A stretch of 64,000 bases of DNA from Lottiidibacillus patelloidae (GCF_002262935.1 NZ_NPIA01000004.1:62001-126000), one strand, 5' to 3'. Counted from the first letter of the stretch, positions 53,301 to 61,968 are shown. The notes: a model not told the origin generated them from the letters alone. Numbers and translations are program-made.

Positions 53301-54070
53301 AAGAACCAACAGAACCGACTGAACCAGAACAAGAAAAGACTTGGAAAGAAGTTGGAGAAAATTTATTAGTAGATGGAAGCTTTGATACAACAACTTCTTT
53401 TGGAAATCCGGATCAACCAGCTGCTAACGGATGGAATATCTTCAACCAAGGTGTTTATGAGGCTTGGGCTGGACTAGCAGATTTCTCTGTAGAAAATGGA
53501 GAACTAAAGGCTTCTGTAACACAACCAGGTTGGGCTTGGTGGCAAATCCAGCTTTACCAAGAGAACATTGATGTACCAAGTGGTTTTTATAAACTTTCAT
53601 TCGATGCAAAGTCAGACCAAGAGAGAAAAATCTACGCGGAACTAGCAGGTTCTGGAGTTCCGATGGAAGCATTTACAGTAAATGAAACGATGCAAAGCTT
53701 TGAGACAATTATCGAAGTGACAGAAACAGGTCAATTCAAGTTCTTATTTGGTTTCGGTAAGGAACCTTCTGAGCCGGATTTATCTTCTCCAAATACAATT
53801 TTCTTAGATAACGTTAGACTTGTAGAGGTAGTTGAAGATACAAGCACGACGGAAGATCCTGAAGAAGATGGTAATGAGGACGAGGGCAATGAAGAAGAAG
53901 GTAACGAAAACGAAGGAAACGAAGATGAAGGTAATGAAGAGGAGCAAAATGAAGAATTACCGAACACTGCTACTTCTTTCTATAACTGGTTAGCACTAGG
54001 GTTTACTCTTGTTATGACTGGATTTATCTTCTTAGTCGTTCAAAGAAGGAAGTTTAATAAAGTATCGTAA
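50327..54070 (+). CDS. Cell-wall-anchored GH16 endo-beta-glucanase with CBM modules
   Basis: ATG 50327 follows AGGAGGCAGAAG. The 1247 residues start with a signal peptide (to about residue 26). Residues 40-305 are a GH16 domain with catalytic GEIDIMEAAG (nucleophile Glu169, acid/base Glu174), most like laminarinase/lichenase enzymes that cut beta-1,3 or mixed beta-glucans. Then come five modules that look like carbohydrate-binding CBM4/9 (about 320-490, 500-660, 670-815, 820-960, 990-1165), each opening with an NG[ST/DF] strand and using an SFDAK-type strand. An acidic Glu/Asn/Gly linker leads to LPNTA (1211-1215), a hydrophobic helix and a QRRKFNK tail, so sortase should fix it to the wall. 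The cre promoter predicts sugar repression. Confidence 0.95.
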   Translation: MNSKMFNTFLIVILLFPNLLPIVASSQTNQDSTNARVLEDSDWTLVWSDEFDGTELDQTKWSYDTGNGFVQDDGNYVPGWGNQELQYYSEDNVKVQDGKLVIEGKKETISDDRGTYDYTSGKITTRGLYSKKYGKFEARMKLPEGQGFWPAFWMMPENDVYGGWAASGEIDIMEAAGARVDRVGGALHYGGQWPNNSYTAADYHFPSGESITDFHVYSVEWEPGEIRYYVDGNLYQTLNNWSSTSNGNPAKFAYPAPFDQEFFLILNLAIGGWYGGNPDDTTNFPGVMEVDYVKVYELEGKEYLEPVEPSFEKEELPADSKTAINGSYVYDPEYTEGFTVVKTGADQLDETYWNFVHLDLFGGNGSVSVDTIDSTNFAKVDISEQGSQTYSIQLIQNVTLGKGRYYKLSFDAKAEAARNMNIKLGGGESRGYKAYSPNYEIPLTDEVNSYEYVFQMQDESDALARLEFNLGLNNKTVWIGNVVLEEVEAVDPYNETEDKEPLEDGNHVYNGTFDLGRMDRMTYWEFSASDNGATASVDADARELAVAISNGGAEDSIKLVQRGMNLQPNDEYQISFDAKAADARDIKVVLVSRDGSVQYTDLQTVSLTTAMEEKVITFVMPDTLDTGGQLVFLLGGSSHDVVLDNVKMTRLTNNNASLTLEEIFPLRNGDFSNELANWNNHVQGNYDGPSSASFAVEEGMAKVSIGHEGVNPWDVIFMQEGLSLKAGNQYVVSFDAKSTVERQFEVIVDNASYHRYFSETLDLTTDSKHFSFEFEMTQDDTVGLKYLLGKISGASEIGAAHDVYFDNVRLEVKGEREKAFPLKNGSFSEGDANWGQHIQGVYDGSSKASMSFENEAKISIEHTGVNPWDVLLAQEGLTLYPNKQYVLQFEAKSTTDRKLEVIIDNGAPSYHRYFANILDLTTDTQTFTFEFEMPNEDVTGVKFLLGSVDGTVIDTLHDVVIDNVRLEVKGARELLGSDTTGTTDPEEPTDPEEPTEPTEPEQEKTWKEVGENLLVDGSFDTTTSFGNPDQPAANGWNIFNQGVYEAWAGLADFSVENGELKASVTQPGWAWWQIQLYQENIDVPSGFYKLSFDAKSDQERKIYAELAGSGVPMEAFTVNETMQSFETIIEVTETGQFKFLFGFGKEPSEPDLSSPNTIFLDNVRLVEVVEDTSTTEDPEEDGNEDEGNEEEGNENEGNEDEGNEEEQNEELPNTATSFYNWLALGFTLVMTGFIFLVVQRRKFNKVS

Positions 54071-54110
54071 ATAAAGAAAATCTAGATATTGCGAGAAATC
54101 TTGTAAGTGA

Positions 54111-54146
54111 AAGAAGCCTTCCGGTGTTGGAAGGCTTCTTACTTTA
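54111..54146 (+). terminator. Intrinsic terminator of the glucanase gene
   Basis: A 12-bp stem (AAGAAGCCTTCC with GGAAGGCTTCTT) with a 6-base loop is followed by a short T-rich stretch. Confidence 0.75.
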
Positions 54147-54220
54147 GAGGAAATTATATATCTATGGCGAAATCTAAGTAAGAACTCGTATCTTGTACAT
54201 TATTTTTAGGAGGAATACAG

Positions 54221-54694
54221 ATGGAAGAAACTATGTTGTTTCAACAGTTAGATTTTTATCGTCATTTAACACTTTCTTTACTTGATAGTATCGAAGAGGA
54301 AAAGATAAATGAAGTTCCAGCTGGCTACAAAAATTCGGTGTTATGGAATGCTGGGCATATCTACGTATCTACGGAGTTTATGGTCATTCGTCAAACAGGT
54401 GAAGAGTTGAATATTCCTGATGGATATCGTGATTTATTTAGTGGTGGCACAAAGCCTGCTGATTGGACAGTTGAGCCACCAAGTATCAATGAAATAAAAT
54501 CTCTATTAAAAGAACAACCAGAAAGAATCAAAACTTCTTTAAAAGGAAAAACAAGTAATGATTTACTTTATCCTTTTGAGATTCCAAATCTTATTAAACT
54601 AACAACAATTGGTGAGGTACTTAACTTTGCTCTCTACCATGAAGGTCAACATACTGGATTTATGAAAGGGTTAAAGAACGCTATAAATAAGTAA
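54221..54694 (+). CDS. DinB family protein
   Basis: ATG 54221 follows TTAGGAGGAATAC. The 157-residue protein is a four-helix bundle of the DinB/YfiT type, with the metal-binding histidines in WNAGHIYVS (about residue 47) and YHEGQHTGFM (about residues 138-142). Members use the metal site as thiol-dependent transferases or hydrolases; the substrate here is unknown. It is a single gene, convergent with the prolyl hydroxylase gene. Confidence 0.9.
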   Translation: MEETMLFQQLDFYRHLTLSLLDSIEEEKINEVPAGYKNSVLWNAGHIYVSTEFMVIRQTGEELNIPDGYRDLFSGGTKPADWTVEPPSINEIKSLLKEQPERIKTSLKGKTSNDLLYPFEIPNLIKLTTIGEVLNFALYHEGQHTGFMKGLKNAINK

Positions 54695-54722
54695 GATAAA
54701 ACCATAGTTAGATGAATGTAAA

Positions 54723-54769
54723 AAAGGGAGCGGCCAATTTCATTACTCGATGAAAAGACCGTTCCCTTT
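54723..54769. terminator. Bidirectional terminator
   Basis: AAAGGGAGCGG pairs with CCGTTCCCTTT (one G-T pair) around a 25-base loop between the DinB gene and the convergent oxygenase gene. Confidence 0.65.
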
Positions 54770-54779
54770 CATATTGTTA

Positions 54780-55421
54780 TTAACTATATATTTTTCGTCT
54801 CATCCACTGAGTAGCCGCCCATTTTTCTCCTATGACAACAGGTGATCCACCATGTAATGTTAACTCATTTAAGTTTTGAGCATCATAGAAATATTCGAAA
54901 TAAACAGCCATCCCTTTTTGTGGAGATACTAAGAAGTTAAGTTTAGGGAAATAAGTTTCTCCGCCTTCTTCTACGTCATTTAAGTAGATGACCAGTGTAC
55001 TAATTCTTGGATTATTCACTACTTTACTTCCTGAAGAAAAGTAATCATAGTGGGCCTTATACTCTTGCCCAACTTGATAATTTAAAACTTGTAGGCCTTC
55101 GCCATGTTCAACAGGTATATTCATAATTTGCGAGATTCTTTTTTCTACTCGAGTAACTACTTCACTTTGCCCTTCTGGTAAGAAAGTACTACTACTCGTT
55201 CTTAGTTCATTTGCTTCGCGGGTAATGCCAATTTTAGAACGTGCCATCTTATCTTTTGACAAACGAATTAGCTCATCACATTCTTCATCACTTAAAACAT
55301 TTCCAAGTAAAACAATTAGCGGTTCTTCTAATCTAGCAATAATGCTAATATCCCTGTCTTCTGTTTTAATTTTATTGCCAATGTGATTAAATATTGTTTG
55401 TTCTTTTACTTCTAGTGTCAA
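54780..55421 (-). CDS. 2-oxoglutarate/Fe(II)-dependent prolyl 4-hydroxylase
   Basis: This 213-residue enzyme shows the double-stranded beta-helix iron ligands His124-x-Asp126 (YKAHYDYFSSG) and His190 (LTLHGGSPV), with Lys200 (VIGEKWAATQWMR) for 2-oxoglutarate. YLNDVEEGGETYFP lies between them. It is close in layout to the Bacillus anthracis prolyl 4-hydroxylase and would hydroxylate prolines in collagen-like or other proteins. No collagen-like gene is in the window. Start follows AAGAAGGTTGATGAAG, a moderate binding site. Confidence 0.93.
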   Translation of the reverse strand: MTLEVKEQTIFNHIGNKIKTEDRDISIIARLEEPLIVLLGNVLSDEECDELIRLSKDKMARSKIGITREANELRTSSSTFLPEGQSEVVTRVEKRISQIMNIPVEHGEGLQVLNYQVGQEYKAHYDYFSSGSKVVNNPRISTLVIYLNDVEEGGETYFPKLNFLVSPQKGMAVYFEYFYDAQNLNELTLHGGSPVVIGEKWAATQWMRRKIYS

Positions 55422-55621
55422 TCTTCATCAACCTTCTTAAATAGTATTTTTAGTGATATAAAAGGAAGCTAGTTTTAGAAATAATACAGTTTATTATTTA
55501 AAAAATATCAACACTACATCCATATTAAATTGTTCGGCAATACCTCCACAAAATGATTTTTTTAATAGTTATCATACATCTATTATTCTTTTATTGCTAT
55601 CTATTTTTTCCGCCGTCAAAT

Positions 55622-56167
55622 TTAGAAAATGATTTTAAGAATGACAGCCAAAATAACCGGTATTGCAAACCAAAGGACTTTTTTGTTTACGTCTTTATTT
55701 AGTTCAGTAAATTGTTGCTTACTTACGTTAATTGCTAAATGGTTTGCTGTTGCGCTAGGTGTCTTCTGAATTAGTTGCTTTAAAAGTTCAACTTGCTGTT
55801 TTCTACTTAAGCCAGCTAACTTACATTCTAAGTTATATGGTCCTCCTAGTTTTAAAATACTTTCTCCTTTTGAACCTGTCATTAAATCGATACGTTTTAT
55901 TTCTGAATAAAACAGTTCATCTCCAATTTTGATAAACCTTGAATATCTAAATCGATCATTAGACAGTTCAATAGAATAACTCATTTGCAGTAAAGCAATA
56001 AATGAAAAGAGAATGCTAATGACAATAGCTGCTGCAGTCATAAAAATAAATTTCTCTTGTGGACCACCACTTCCTTTAATAGCTGCAAAAGAAATAAGCG
56101 CTATTGCCATCAAGAAAATAATCCAATACAGTTTTGTTGGTCTAAAAATAATAGTTTCAGAGCCCAT
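55622..56167 (-). CDS. Membrane protein with PH-like domain
   Basis: This 181-residue protein begins with two membrane helices (LYWIIFLMAIALISFAAI and FIFMTAAAIVISILFSFIALL, residues about 12-65), then a beta-rich stretch like a bacterial PH domain (YSIELSNDRFRYSRFIKIGDELFYSEIKRIDLM), and ends in one more membrane helix (LWFAIPVILAVILKIIF). The binding site GGAGTTAGGTGGG lies before the ATG. Function is unknown. It has no operon partner. Confidence 0.78.
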   Translation of the reverse strand: MGSETIIFRPTKLYWIIFLMAIALISFAAIKGSGGPQEKFIFMTAAAIVISILFSFIALLQMSYSIELSNDRFRYSRFIKIGDELFYSEIKRIDLMTGSKGESILKLGGPYNLECKLAGLSRKQQVELLKQLIQKTPSATANHLAINVSKQQFTELNKDVNKKVLWFAIPVILAVILKIIF

Positions 56168-56313
56168 GCTTTTATCCCACCTAACTCCTTAAACTTCATA
56201 CTTCAATTATTACTTTAATTGGACAATAACCTTTATAATCCTCCAGGCTAAGAATTATTTTATTCACTCTTGGACAAAAGAAGAGACGCTTCACTTTTGC
56301 GAGCTTTCCATAC

Positions 56314-56365
56314 CTACATCGAAAGTCGTAGAACAGTTCGGACTTTAATTCGATGTAGTTTCTTT
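56314..56365 (+). promoter_or_regulatory. Long hairpin upstream of the ABC exporter operon
   Basis: CTACATCGAA (56314-56323) and TTCGATGTAG (56349-56358) are a perfect 10-bp inverted repeat. Inside them AAAGTC and GACTTT pair further, and the hairpin is followed by TTTCTTT. It looks like an attenuator or terminator 150 bases before the ABC genes. Confidence 0.5.
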
Positions 56366-56417
56366 AATAAATCTATATTGTAATATTAGGAAGAAAATTA
56401 AATGTTTTGATGAAGGT

Positions 56418-56477
56418 ATGAAGAAAAGTGGTTTACAAGGTTTTCTAATTTTTAGTGTTTATTTCTATTTTCTGTAA
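56418..56477 (+). CDS. Possible 19-residue leader peptide
   Basis: An ATG after GATGAAGGT opens a frame reading MKKSGLQGFLIFSVYFYFL and ends 29 bases before the exporter start. It is hydrophobic and basic at its N-terminus. In B. subtilis the bmrCD exporter genes are controlled by translation of a leader peptide, bmrB; this may be a counterpart, but no terminator lies between it and the exporter. Confidence 0.3.
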   Translation: MKKSGLQGFLIFSVYFYFL

Positions 56478-56506
56478 TAAAATAGAATCTTGTGAGGAGG
56501 AAGATG

Positions 56507-58246
56507 ATGAACTTATTAAAAACAACGTTACGGCATTTTAAACCCTATTGGAAAAGACTTCTGTTAGCACTTGTTTTTTCTTTAATAGGTGGAGCATTTA
56601 CTGTCATGCCTCCGATATTAGTAGGAAAATTAGTAGATGAAGTATTAGGTGCGAAGGAAATGGCCTTCCTTTTATGGACCGTGGCTGGAGTCTTGTTTGC
56701 CTTCTTAGGAAAGTCCTTATTTGAGACGATGCAGGAATTTGTCCAAGTGAAAATTGGATTAGATGTTATCACAGATATGCAAATTCGTGCTTTTAGACGA
56801 TTACATCGGACACCAATGTCATTTTTCTCAACGACTCCTCGAGGAGATATGTTATTTCGCTTAACGCACGATGTTGAGGCGATTCAAAACTTAAACAATC
56901 GGGTAGTACCAAGAATTTTACAACAAGTCATTGGTGCGATAGCTGCTTTCTCGGCAGTTTTTGTATTATACTGGCCAGCTGCAATTGTGATGTTTGTAGT
57001 ATTTGCAATTTACATTCTTCCTTCTTTTAAACTAGGAAAAACGATGCGAAAAATGAGTGCAGTTCAGCGTGACATGAGTGCTGATATGTATCACCATTTA
57101 CAAGAAAGTATCGAAAGTGCGAGATTAGTAAGAACGTACCAAACGCAACAAAACGAAATAGAAACACAAGAGAAGAAACTATCTGCCTGGAAAGCTTATT
57201 CCATTCGTGCGGCATTAATCGGAAAAGTGAACTGGCGGTTAGGAAACTTATTTAATATCGCGACACCAGGTGTTGTTATGTTAATTGGTGGATTTTCTAT
57301 TTGGAATGAAGAAATTACAGTCGGAACATTGATTGCCTGCCTTAGTTTCATTCCAATAATGTTTTTACCTGTCCGTTCCCTTGCGGAGAATGCGTTAACA
57401 ATCCAACAAGCAATCCCGGCATTACAACGTATTTATGAATATTTTGACTTACCGGAAGAGCATGAAGAAAGCTTGCCATCATTTGGTCCTGTAAAAGGAA
57501 AAATTGAAATGGAAAATATAAAGTTTTCCTATCCAGGAAGTGATAAGCAAATTCTTAAAGGTGTTTCGCTTTCTCTTGAACAAGGAAAACATATTGGAAT
57601 TGTAGGTACGAGTGGTGGAGGAAAAAGTACACTTGTGCAAATTTTACTAGGGTTATATGAGCCGAGTGAGGGCTCAGTCAAAATAGATGAAAAAAATCTA
57701 TTTGAATATAACCGCAACAGCTTCAGACAACAGGTAGGTGTAGTTTCTCAAGAAACGTTCCTATTAAATGCGACCATTCGTAAAAATCTTTTATATGGTA
57801 AACCAGAGGCTACGATGGAAGAGCTGGAGCGAGCGGTTGAAGCAGCTGGACTTAAAGACTTAATTGAATCATTAGATGATAAATATGAAACGATTGTTGG
57901 TGAACGTGGATTAAAGCTCTCTGGTGGGCAAAGGCAAAGGGTCGCACTTGCCAGAGCAATTTTAAGACAACCGCCAGTGTTAATCTTCGATGAGGCGACT
58001 TCATCATTAGATGGAGAAACAGAAGAAAAAGTGCAAGCTTCCTTAGAGCAATTAATTCCCGGAAGAACGACGATTACGATTGCCCATCGCTTAATTACGG
58101 TGCGAAATGCACATAAGATTATTCTGTTAGATCAAGGCGTTATTGCTGAAACGGGTACGCATGACGAACTACTTGCCTTAAAAGGGCAGTATTATGATTT
58201 ATATAAAGCGCAATATAGTGAGTTGGAGAGAGAGGTGATTGGATGA
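56507..58246 (+). CDS. ABC exporter half-transporter (membrane and ATP domains), first subunit
   Basis: AGGAGG is 6 bases before the ATG 56507, and 3 before an alternative ATG at 56504. The 579-residue protein has six membrane helices (residues about 15-310) and an ATPase domain with Walker A GTSGGGKST (about 370), signature LSGGQ (about 470), Walker B LIFDEATSSLD and the H-loop IAHRL. The second gene overlaps by 4 bases, so a heterodimer is expected, like the YheI/YheH (BmrC/D), YfiB/C or YknU/V multidrug exporters of Bacillus. Both ATP sites look complete. The substrate cannot be told from sequence. Confidence 0.94.
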   Translation: MNLLKTTLRHFKPYWKRLLLALVFSLIGGAFTVMPPILVGKLVDEVLGAKEMAFLLWTVAGVLFAFLGKSLFETMQEFVQVKIGLDVITDMQIRAFRRLHRTPMSFFSTTPRGDMLFRLTHDVEAIQNLNNRVVPRILQQVIGAIAAFSAVFVLYWPAAIVMFVVFAIYILPSFKLGKTMRKMSAVQRDMSADMYHHLQESIESARLVRTYQTQQNEIETQEKKLSAWKAYSIRAALIGKVNWRLGNLFNIATPGVVMLIGGFSIWNEEITVGTLIACLSFIPIMFLPVRSLAENALTIQQAIPALQRIYEYFDLPEEHEESLPSFGPVKGKIEMENIKFSYPGSDKQILKGVSLSLEQGKHIGIVGTSGGGKSTLVQILLGLYEPSEGSVKIDEKNLFEYNRNSFRQQVGVVSQETFLLNATIRKNLLYGKPEATMEELERAVEAAGLKDLIESLDDKYETIVGERGLKLSGGQRQRVALARAILRQPPVLIFDEATSSLDGETEEKVQASLEQLIPGRTTITIAHRLITVRNAHKIILLDQGVIAETGTHDELLALKGQYYDLYKAQYSELEREVIG

Positions 58247-60051
58247 GCATGAATACTTATTCTCCACCAAAAAATCGTGATGGTAGAAGAGTGCTAGCTT
58301 TTTTAAAACCGTATAAAAATTGGGTGATTGCTGATTCATTCGTTATCGCAATTAGTCAGGTCTTTTCTGCACTGATTCCAACATTAGCACTAAGTTGGCT
58401 CGTTGATACAATTCTCCCAAGTGAAAACAATACATGGCTTTGGGGCTTAATGTGGTTACTAGTTTTTGCAGCTGTGATGGATTTAGTCATGATGGTTATC
58501 GATGAATATTTTTGTCATCAAACGGCAAAGACGGTAACGAATTGGCAAAAGTTAAGGCTGTTTAAACACTTACAAGTATTGCCGTATTCGTTTTACCATA
58601 ACAACTCTTCTGGTGAAATGTTGGCAAGAGTTTCTGATGACCCTGATACACTTCATAACTTCCTTGCTTGGGAAGGCTCAACGTTTATGGCTAGTGTGCA
58701 AGGCGTTATTATTTATAGTTTTGTTTTACTTTGGATTCATCCATATTTAATGATTACTAGTGTAGTCCTTGGTGTCATTTTTTATTGGACGTCTAATTAT
58801 GTTGGTGCCAGAACGAGGGTCGCGTCAGCAGATGCTAGAAAAGAAGCTTCCAAATATCTTGAAAGATTACGAGAATCCGTGACGGGAATTCATTTATCAC
58901 GTGTCATGGGAGTTTCTGATAAGGAAGTAGAAAGTGTCGTTGCTATTAGAGATACATTCGTTCAACATTCGATCAAAGAGCTGAAAGCAAGAATGCAATC
59001 AGTAATCGTAATTGCTAGTTATAATGGTTTTGCTTTAGGTTTAGTATATTTTATTAGTACGATGTTAATTTGGAATAGTGGGTTAACGAGCGGACAAATG
59101 TTAACGGCAGGTGGATTAGTGACAATTGCCGCAAATGAAATGCAACGTTTATTGCGTAACTGGCTTTCTGTCAGAAGAACAGGACCTGCACTTGATCGTT
59201 CAGACATTTTACTAGCTGAAGAGCCTTCTGAAGCGGAAACGATGGAAGGTGTTCGTGGTGAAAGAGCAACTGGAACAATTAGCGTCAAGGACGTGACGTT
59301 TGCCTACCCTGGCAAAGAAGAAGATGTATTATCTCGTGTTTCCTTTAACATCAATGCTGGTGAAAAAGTCGCATTAGTTGGTCCGAGTGGATCAGGAAAA
59401 TCAACGATTGTTGACTTACTGTTTCGCTTGTATCAAACGAAAAATGGTTCGATTGAAGTTGATGGACGAAACATTGAAGAGTGGGATACTGCGTGGCTTC
59501 GCTCACAAATGGCTATCGTTACACAAGATGTCATTTTAAGAAGTGGGACATTGGCTGACAATCTACGAATTGGTAGACCAGAAGCTACTGAGGAAGAACT
59601 AGTTAAGGCAATGCATGATAGTGGATTATCAGAGTTACTTGAAACATTACCAGACGGGTTAGATACAAAGGTTGGCGAAAGAGGAAGCCTTCTATCTGGA
59701 GGGCAAAAGCAGCGTCTATCATTAGCGAGAGCAATTTTAAAAGATGCGCCGATTATGATTCTCGACGAAGCAAGCTCGGCACTTGATCCAATCACTGAAA
59801 CAAAGATTAACGAAGCTGTCCTAAGATCAGGTAAGAAACAAACAATCATGATTATTTCGCACCGACTTTCGACGGTTCTTTCAGCAGATAAGATCATCGT
59901 TCTTGAACATGGAACAATCGTTGAAGTTGGAACACATAAAGAATTGTTAGAGAAAAATAGCGGTGTTTATTCAAGGTTATTTGGTAGAGAAGCTGAGATT
60001 GGAAAGAATACAGTGAAAACCGGCAATGTACATTCAATTGTTGAATTTTAA
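58243..60051 (+). CDS. ABC exporter half-transporter, second subunit
   Basis: The ATG overlaps the previous gene in ATGA, giving tight coupling. The 602-residue protein has six membrane helices (residues about 25-320) and an ATPase domain with Walker A GPSGSGKST (about 380), LSGGQ, Walker B MILDEASSALD and H-loop ISHRLSTV. A 20-residue tail follows. It pairs with the first subunit. A strong terminator lies 17 bases after the stop. Confidence 0.94.
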   Translation: MSMNTYSPPKNRDGRRVLAFLKPYKNWVIADSFVIAISQVFSALIPTLALSWLVDTILPSENNTWLWGLMWLLVFAAVMDLVMMVIDEYFCHQTAKTVTNWQKLRLFKHLQVLPYSFYHNNSSGEMLARVSDDPDTLHNFLAWEGSTFMASVQGVIIYSFVLLWIHPYLMITSVVLGVIFYWTSNYVGARTRVASADARKEASKYLERLRESVTGIHLSRVMGVSDKEVESVVAIRDTFVQHSIKELKARMQSVIVIASYNGFALGLVYFISTMLIWNSGLTSGQMLTAGGLVTIAANEMQRLLRNWLSVRRTGPALDRSDILLAEEPSEAETMEGVRGERATGTISVKDVTFAYPGKEEDVLSRVSFNINAGEKVALVGPSGSGKSTIVDLLFRLYQTKNGSIEVDGRNIEEWDTAWLRSQMAIVTQDVILRSGTLADNLRIGRPEATEEELVKAMHDSGLSELLETLPDGLDTKVGERGSLLSGGQKQRLSLARAILKDAPIMILDEASSALDPITETKINEAVLRSGKKQTIMIISHRLSTVLSADKIIVLEHGTIVEVGTHKELLEKNSGVYSRLFGREAEIGKNTVKTGNVHSIVEF

Positions 60052-60068
60052 TAACTTAACTGCACGGT

Positions 60069-60097
60069 AAGAGTCCATTTTTGGGCTCTTTTTTTCG
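60069..60097 (+). terminator. Intrinsic terminator of the ABC exporter operon
   Basis: AAGAGTCC and GGGCTCTT form the stem with loop ATTTTT, followed by T5 and more T. Confidence 0.8.
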
Positions 60098-60172
60098 TTG
60101 AAGTTATGTCGACTGTAGCTAGTCAGTTTCGCATCTTCCATATGATACAATTGTGTCATTGGTACAAGAGAT

Positions 60173-61132
60173 GTGATGGAGTTGATTAAAATCGAACCGA
60201 TCTTTTACATATATAATTATTCATGGGATGAAAATGAAGAAGCGTTATGTGCGCTGGAGAAACGTGCATTTTTCGAAGAAAGTTCTTCATCGACAATGTT
60301 AAAAAGTGCAGTAAAAATAGACCCTAGCAGAAGTCCATTTATAAGAGGTAGACTTGATGTTCTCTTTGAAGAAGCTAGTTTAGAACTATTAATGGAACAA
60401 GTGAAAAATTTAGAAGTAGTGGAGACGAGCTTTAAGGTTGAATTTATTCAGCAGCCTAAGTTTGCCTCGCCTGAAAGAATTCCAATGGACGAACGAAGAA
60501 AAATCGAAAAAGAAGTTGGGCTTCACATTCGAGGAAAAGTAGATTTAAAGGATCCAGAAATATTGTTTGGAATAATGGAGTACAGTGGACGTTGGCTTTT
60601 TGGGCAATATGTAAAAAATCAGGCGATATGGCTGAAGCATCACAATAAACCGAATAGTTATTCGACTGCTTTAAGTACAAGGGTTGCAAGAGCTGTTGCT
60701 AACATTGCAGCACCAAATCCAGATGGGATCAAACTTATTGATCCATGTTGTGGAATTGGCACTGTTTTAGTGGAGGCTTTGTCCATGGGCATGGATATTG
60801 TCGGCAGTGATCGGAATCCCTTAGTCCTTCAAGGTACGAGAGCGAATTTAACACACTTTGGTTTGGAAACAGATGTAAAGCTGCAAGATATTCACGATGT
60901 TACGGGGAGCTATGATGTAGCGATAATCGATTTACCTTATAATTTATGTTCTGTTATTTCCACAGACGAGCAGCTCGAACTACTCAGCAGTGCAAGAAGG
61001 ATTGCAACGAAAGTAGTAATCGTTACGTTAGAAGAGGTCGATCAAAATATAGAAAAAGCTGGTTTCACTATCGTCGATCGTTGTGACGTGCGAAAAGGAA
61101 AATTCGTTAGACAAGTGCTCGTTTGCAAGTGA
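60173..61132 (+). CDS. Predicted RNA methyltransferase (TRM11/UPF0020-like)
   Basis: The start is GTG 60173 or ATG 60176, with only GAGATG before it. The 319-residue protein has an N-terminal THUMP-like part (residues about 1-120) and a methyltransferase domain: motif I IDPCCGIGTVLVEA (about residue 188), GSDRNPLVLQG, and the catalytic DLPYNL (about 255), a version of the (D/N)PPY motif. Enzymes of this type methylate guanosines in tRNA. The target site is not known. It overlaps nothing and is followed by an esterase gene. Confidence 0.85.
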   Translation: MMELIKIEPIFYIYNYSWDENEEALCALEKRAFFEESSSSTMLKSAVKIDPSRSPFIRGRLDVLFEEASLELLMEQVKNLEVVETSFKVEFIQQPKFASPERIPMDERRKIEKEVGLHIRGKVDLKDPEILFGIMEYSGRWLFGQYVKNQAIWLKHHNKPNSYSTALSTRVARAVANIAAPNPDGIKLIDPCCGIGTVLVEALSMGMDIVGSDRNPLVLQGTRANLTHFGLETDVKLQDIHDVTGSYDVAIIDLPYNLCSVISTDEQLELLSSARRIATKVVIVTLEEVDQNIEKAGFTIVDRCDVRKGKFVRQVLVCK

Positions 61133-61160
61133 GGGTGGAAAAGAAATAGGGGGAAGGGTT

Positions 61161-61928
61161 ATGTTGGAACAATTCGAAGTTTTTATGAAAAGTTTAAACA
61201 GAAAACGGATGGTAAGAGTGTATTTGCCAAACAATTATGAAAGCACAAATAAAAACTATCCAGTACTATACATGCATGATGGGCAAAATTTATTTAAAGA
61301 TGAAGACGCTACATATGGAATGTCATGGCGTATATCTGATTACCTTGATAATAGTAATCTTGAGATCATTGTCGTCGGCATAGATAGCAATGATGAAGGT
61401 TATAAGCGGTTGGACGAGTACTCCCCGTGGGTAAGCACATCAATAAAAGAGTTTTTTCCAGAAATAAAAGAAGATGTTGGTGGAGAAGGCAAGGAGTATG
61501 TTGAATTTATTGTTCAGCAATTAAAGCCGATGATTGATCGAAAATATCGAACAAAAGTAGAGGAAACAGCAATGGCGGGTAGTTCAATGGGTGGATTAAT
61601 CTCGACCTATGCAGCCTGTATGTACCCAAAAGTGTTCAAGCGTGTTGCTTCCGTTTCTTCAGCCTATTGGTTTAGCCAACAAGAAATTGAACAGTTATTA
61701 AAGCAAAGTGACTTATCAGCGTTAGAGGCGTTTTATTTAGACATTGGAACGAATGAGTCTGCTGAAGAGATTGAACGAGAACATGATATTCAGTCCAGTG
61801 CAAAGGTATATGAGATTGTAAAAGATAAAGTGAAAAATTGTACGTTTGAAATCATTGAAGGTGCGGCTCACAATGAAAAAGCGTGGCGTGAAAGGGTAGG
61901 ACATATTTTTTCGTATCTCTATAAATAG
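61161..61928 (+). CDS. Alpha/beta-hydrolase esterase (esterase D-like)
   Basis: The ATG at 61161 follows AGGGGGAAGG; a longer frame from 61083 overlaps the methyltransferase gene and lacks a binding site. The 255-residue protein has the nucleophile elbow GSSMGG (serine near residue 140), an oxyanion-type HDGQNLF early (about 38), and a late His in GAAHNEKAW. It fits the putative esterase family (COG2819), whose members cut ester bonds of siderophores or other compounds. There is no signal peptide, so it is cytosolic. It forms an operon with the preceding gene. Confidence 0.9.
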   Translation: MLEQFEVFMKSLNRKRMVRVYLPNNYESTNKNYPVLYMHDGQNLFKDEDATYGMSWRISDYLDNSNLEIIVVGIDSNDEGYKRLDEYSPWVSTSIKEFFPEIKEDVGGEGKEYVEFIVQQLKPMIDRKYRTKVEETAMAGSSMGGLISTYAACMYPKVFKRVASVSSAYWFSQQEIEQLLKQSDLSALEAFYLDIGTNESAEEIEREHDIQSSAKVYEIVKDKVKNCTFEIIEGAAHNEKAWRERVGHIFSYLYK

Positions 61929-61931
61929 AAT

Positions 61932-61959
61932 GAACCTTCCAAAAGGTTAAGGAAGGTTC
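61932..61959. terminator. Weak hairpin between convergent genes
   Basis: GAACCTTCC and GGAAGGTTC form a 9-bp stem with a 10-base loop but no T tract. It could separate the esterase and cupin messages. Confidence 0.35.
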
Positions 61960-61968
61960 TCAGATGTA

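Noticed and set aside
53731-53967. Reverse-strand serine-rich frame opposite the glucanase linker
   Set aside because: It is the mirror of the repetitive acidic linker codons and has no ribosome binding site.
59433-59897. Reverse-strand frame of 154 codons within the second ABC gene
   Set aside because: It lies wholly opposite the conserved ATPase domain and has no start signal; a shadow frame.
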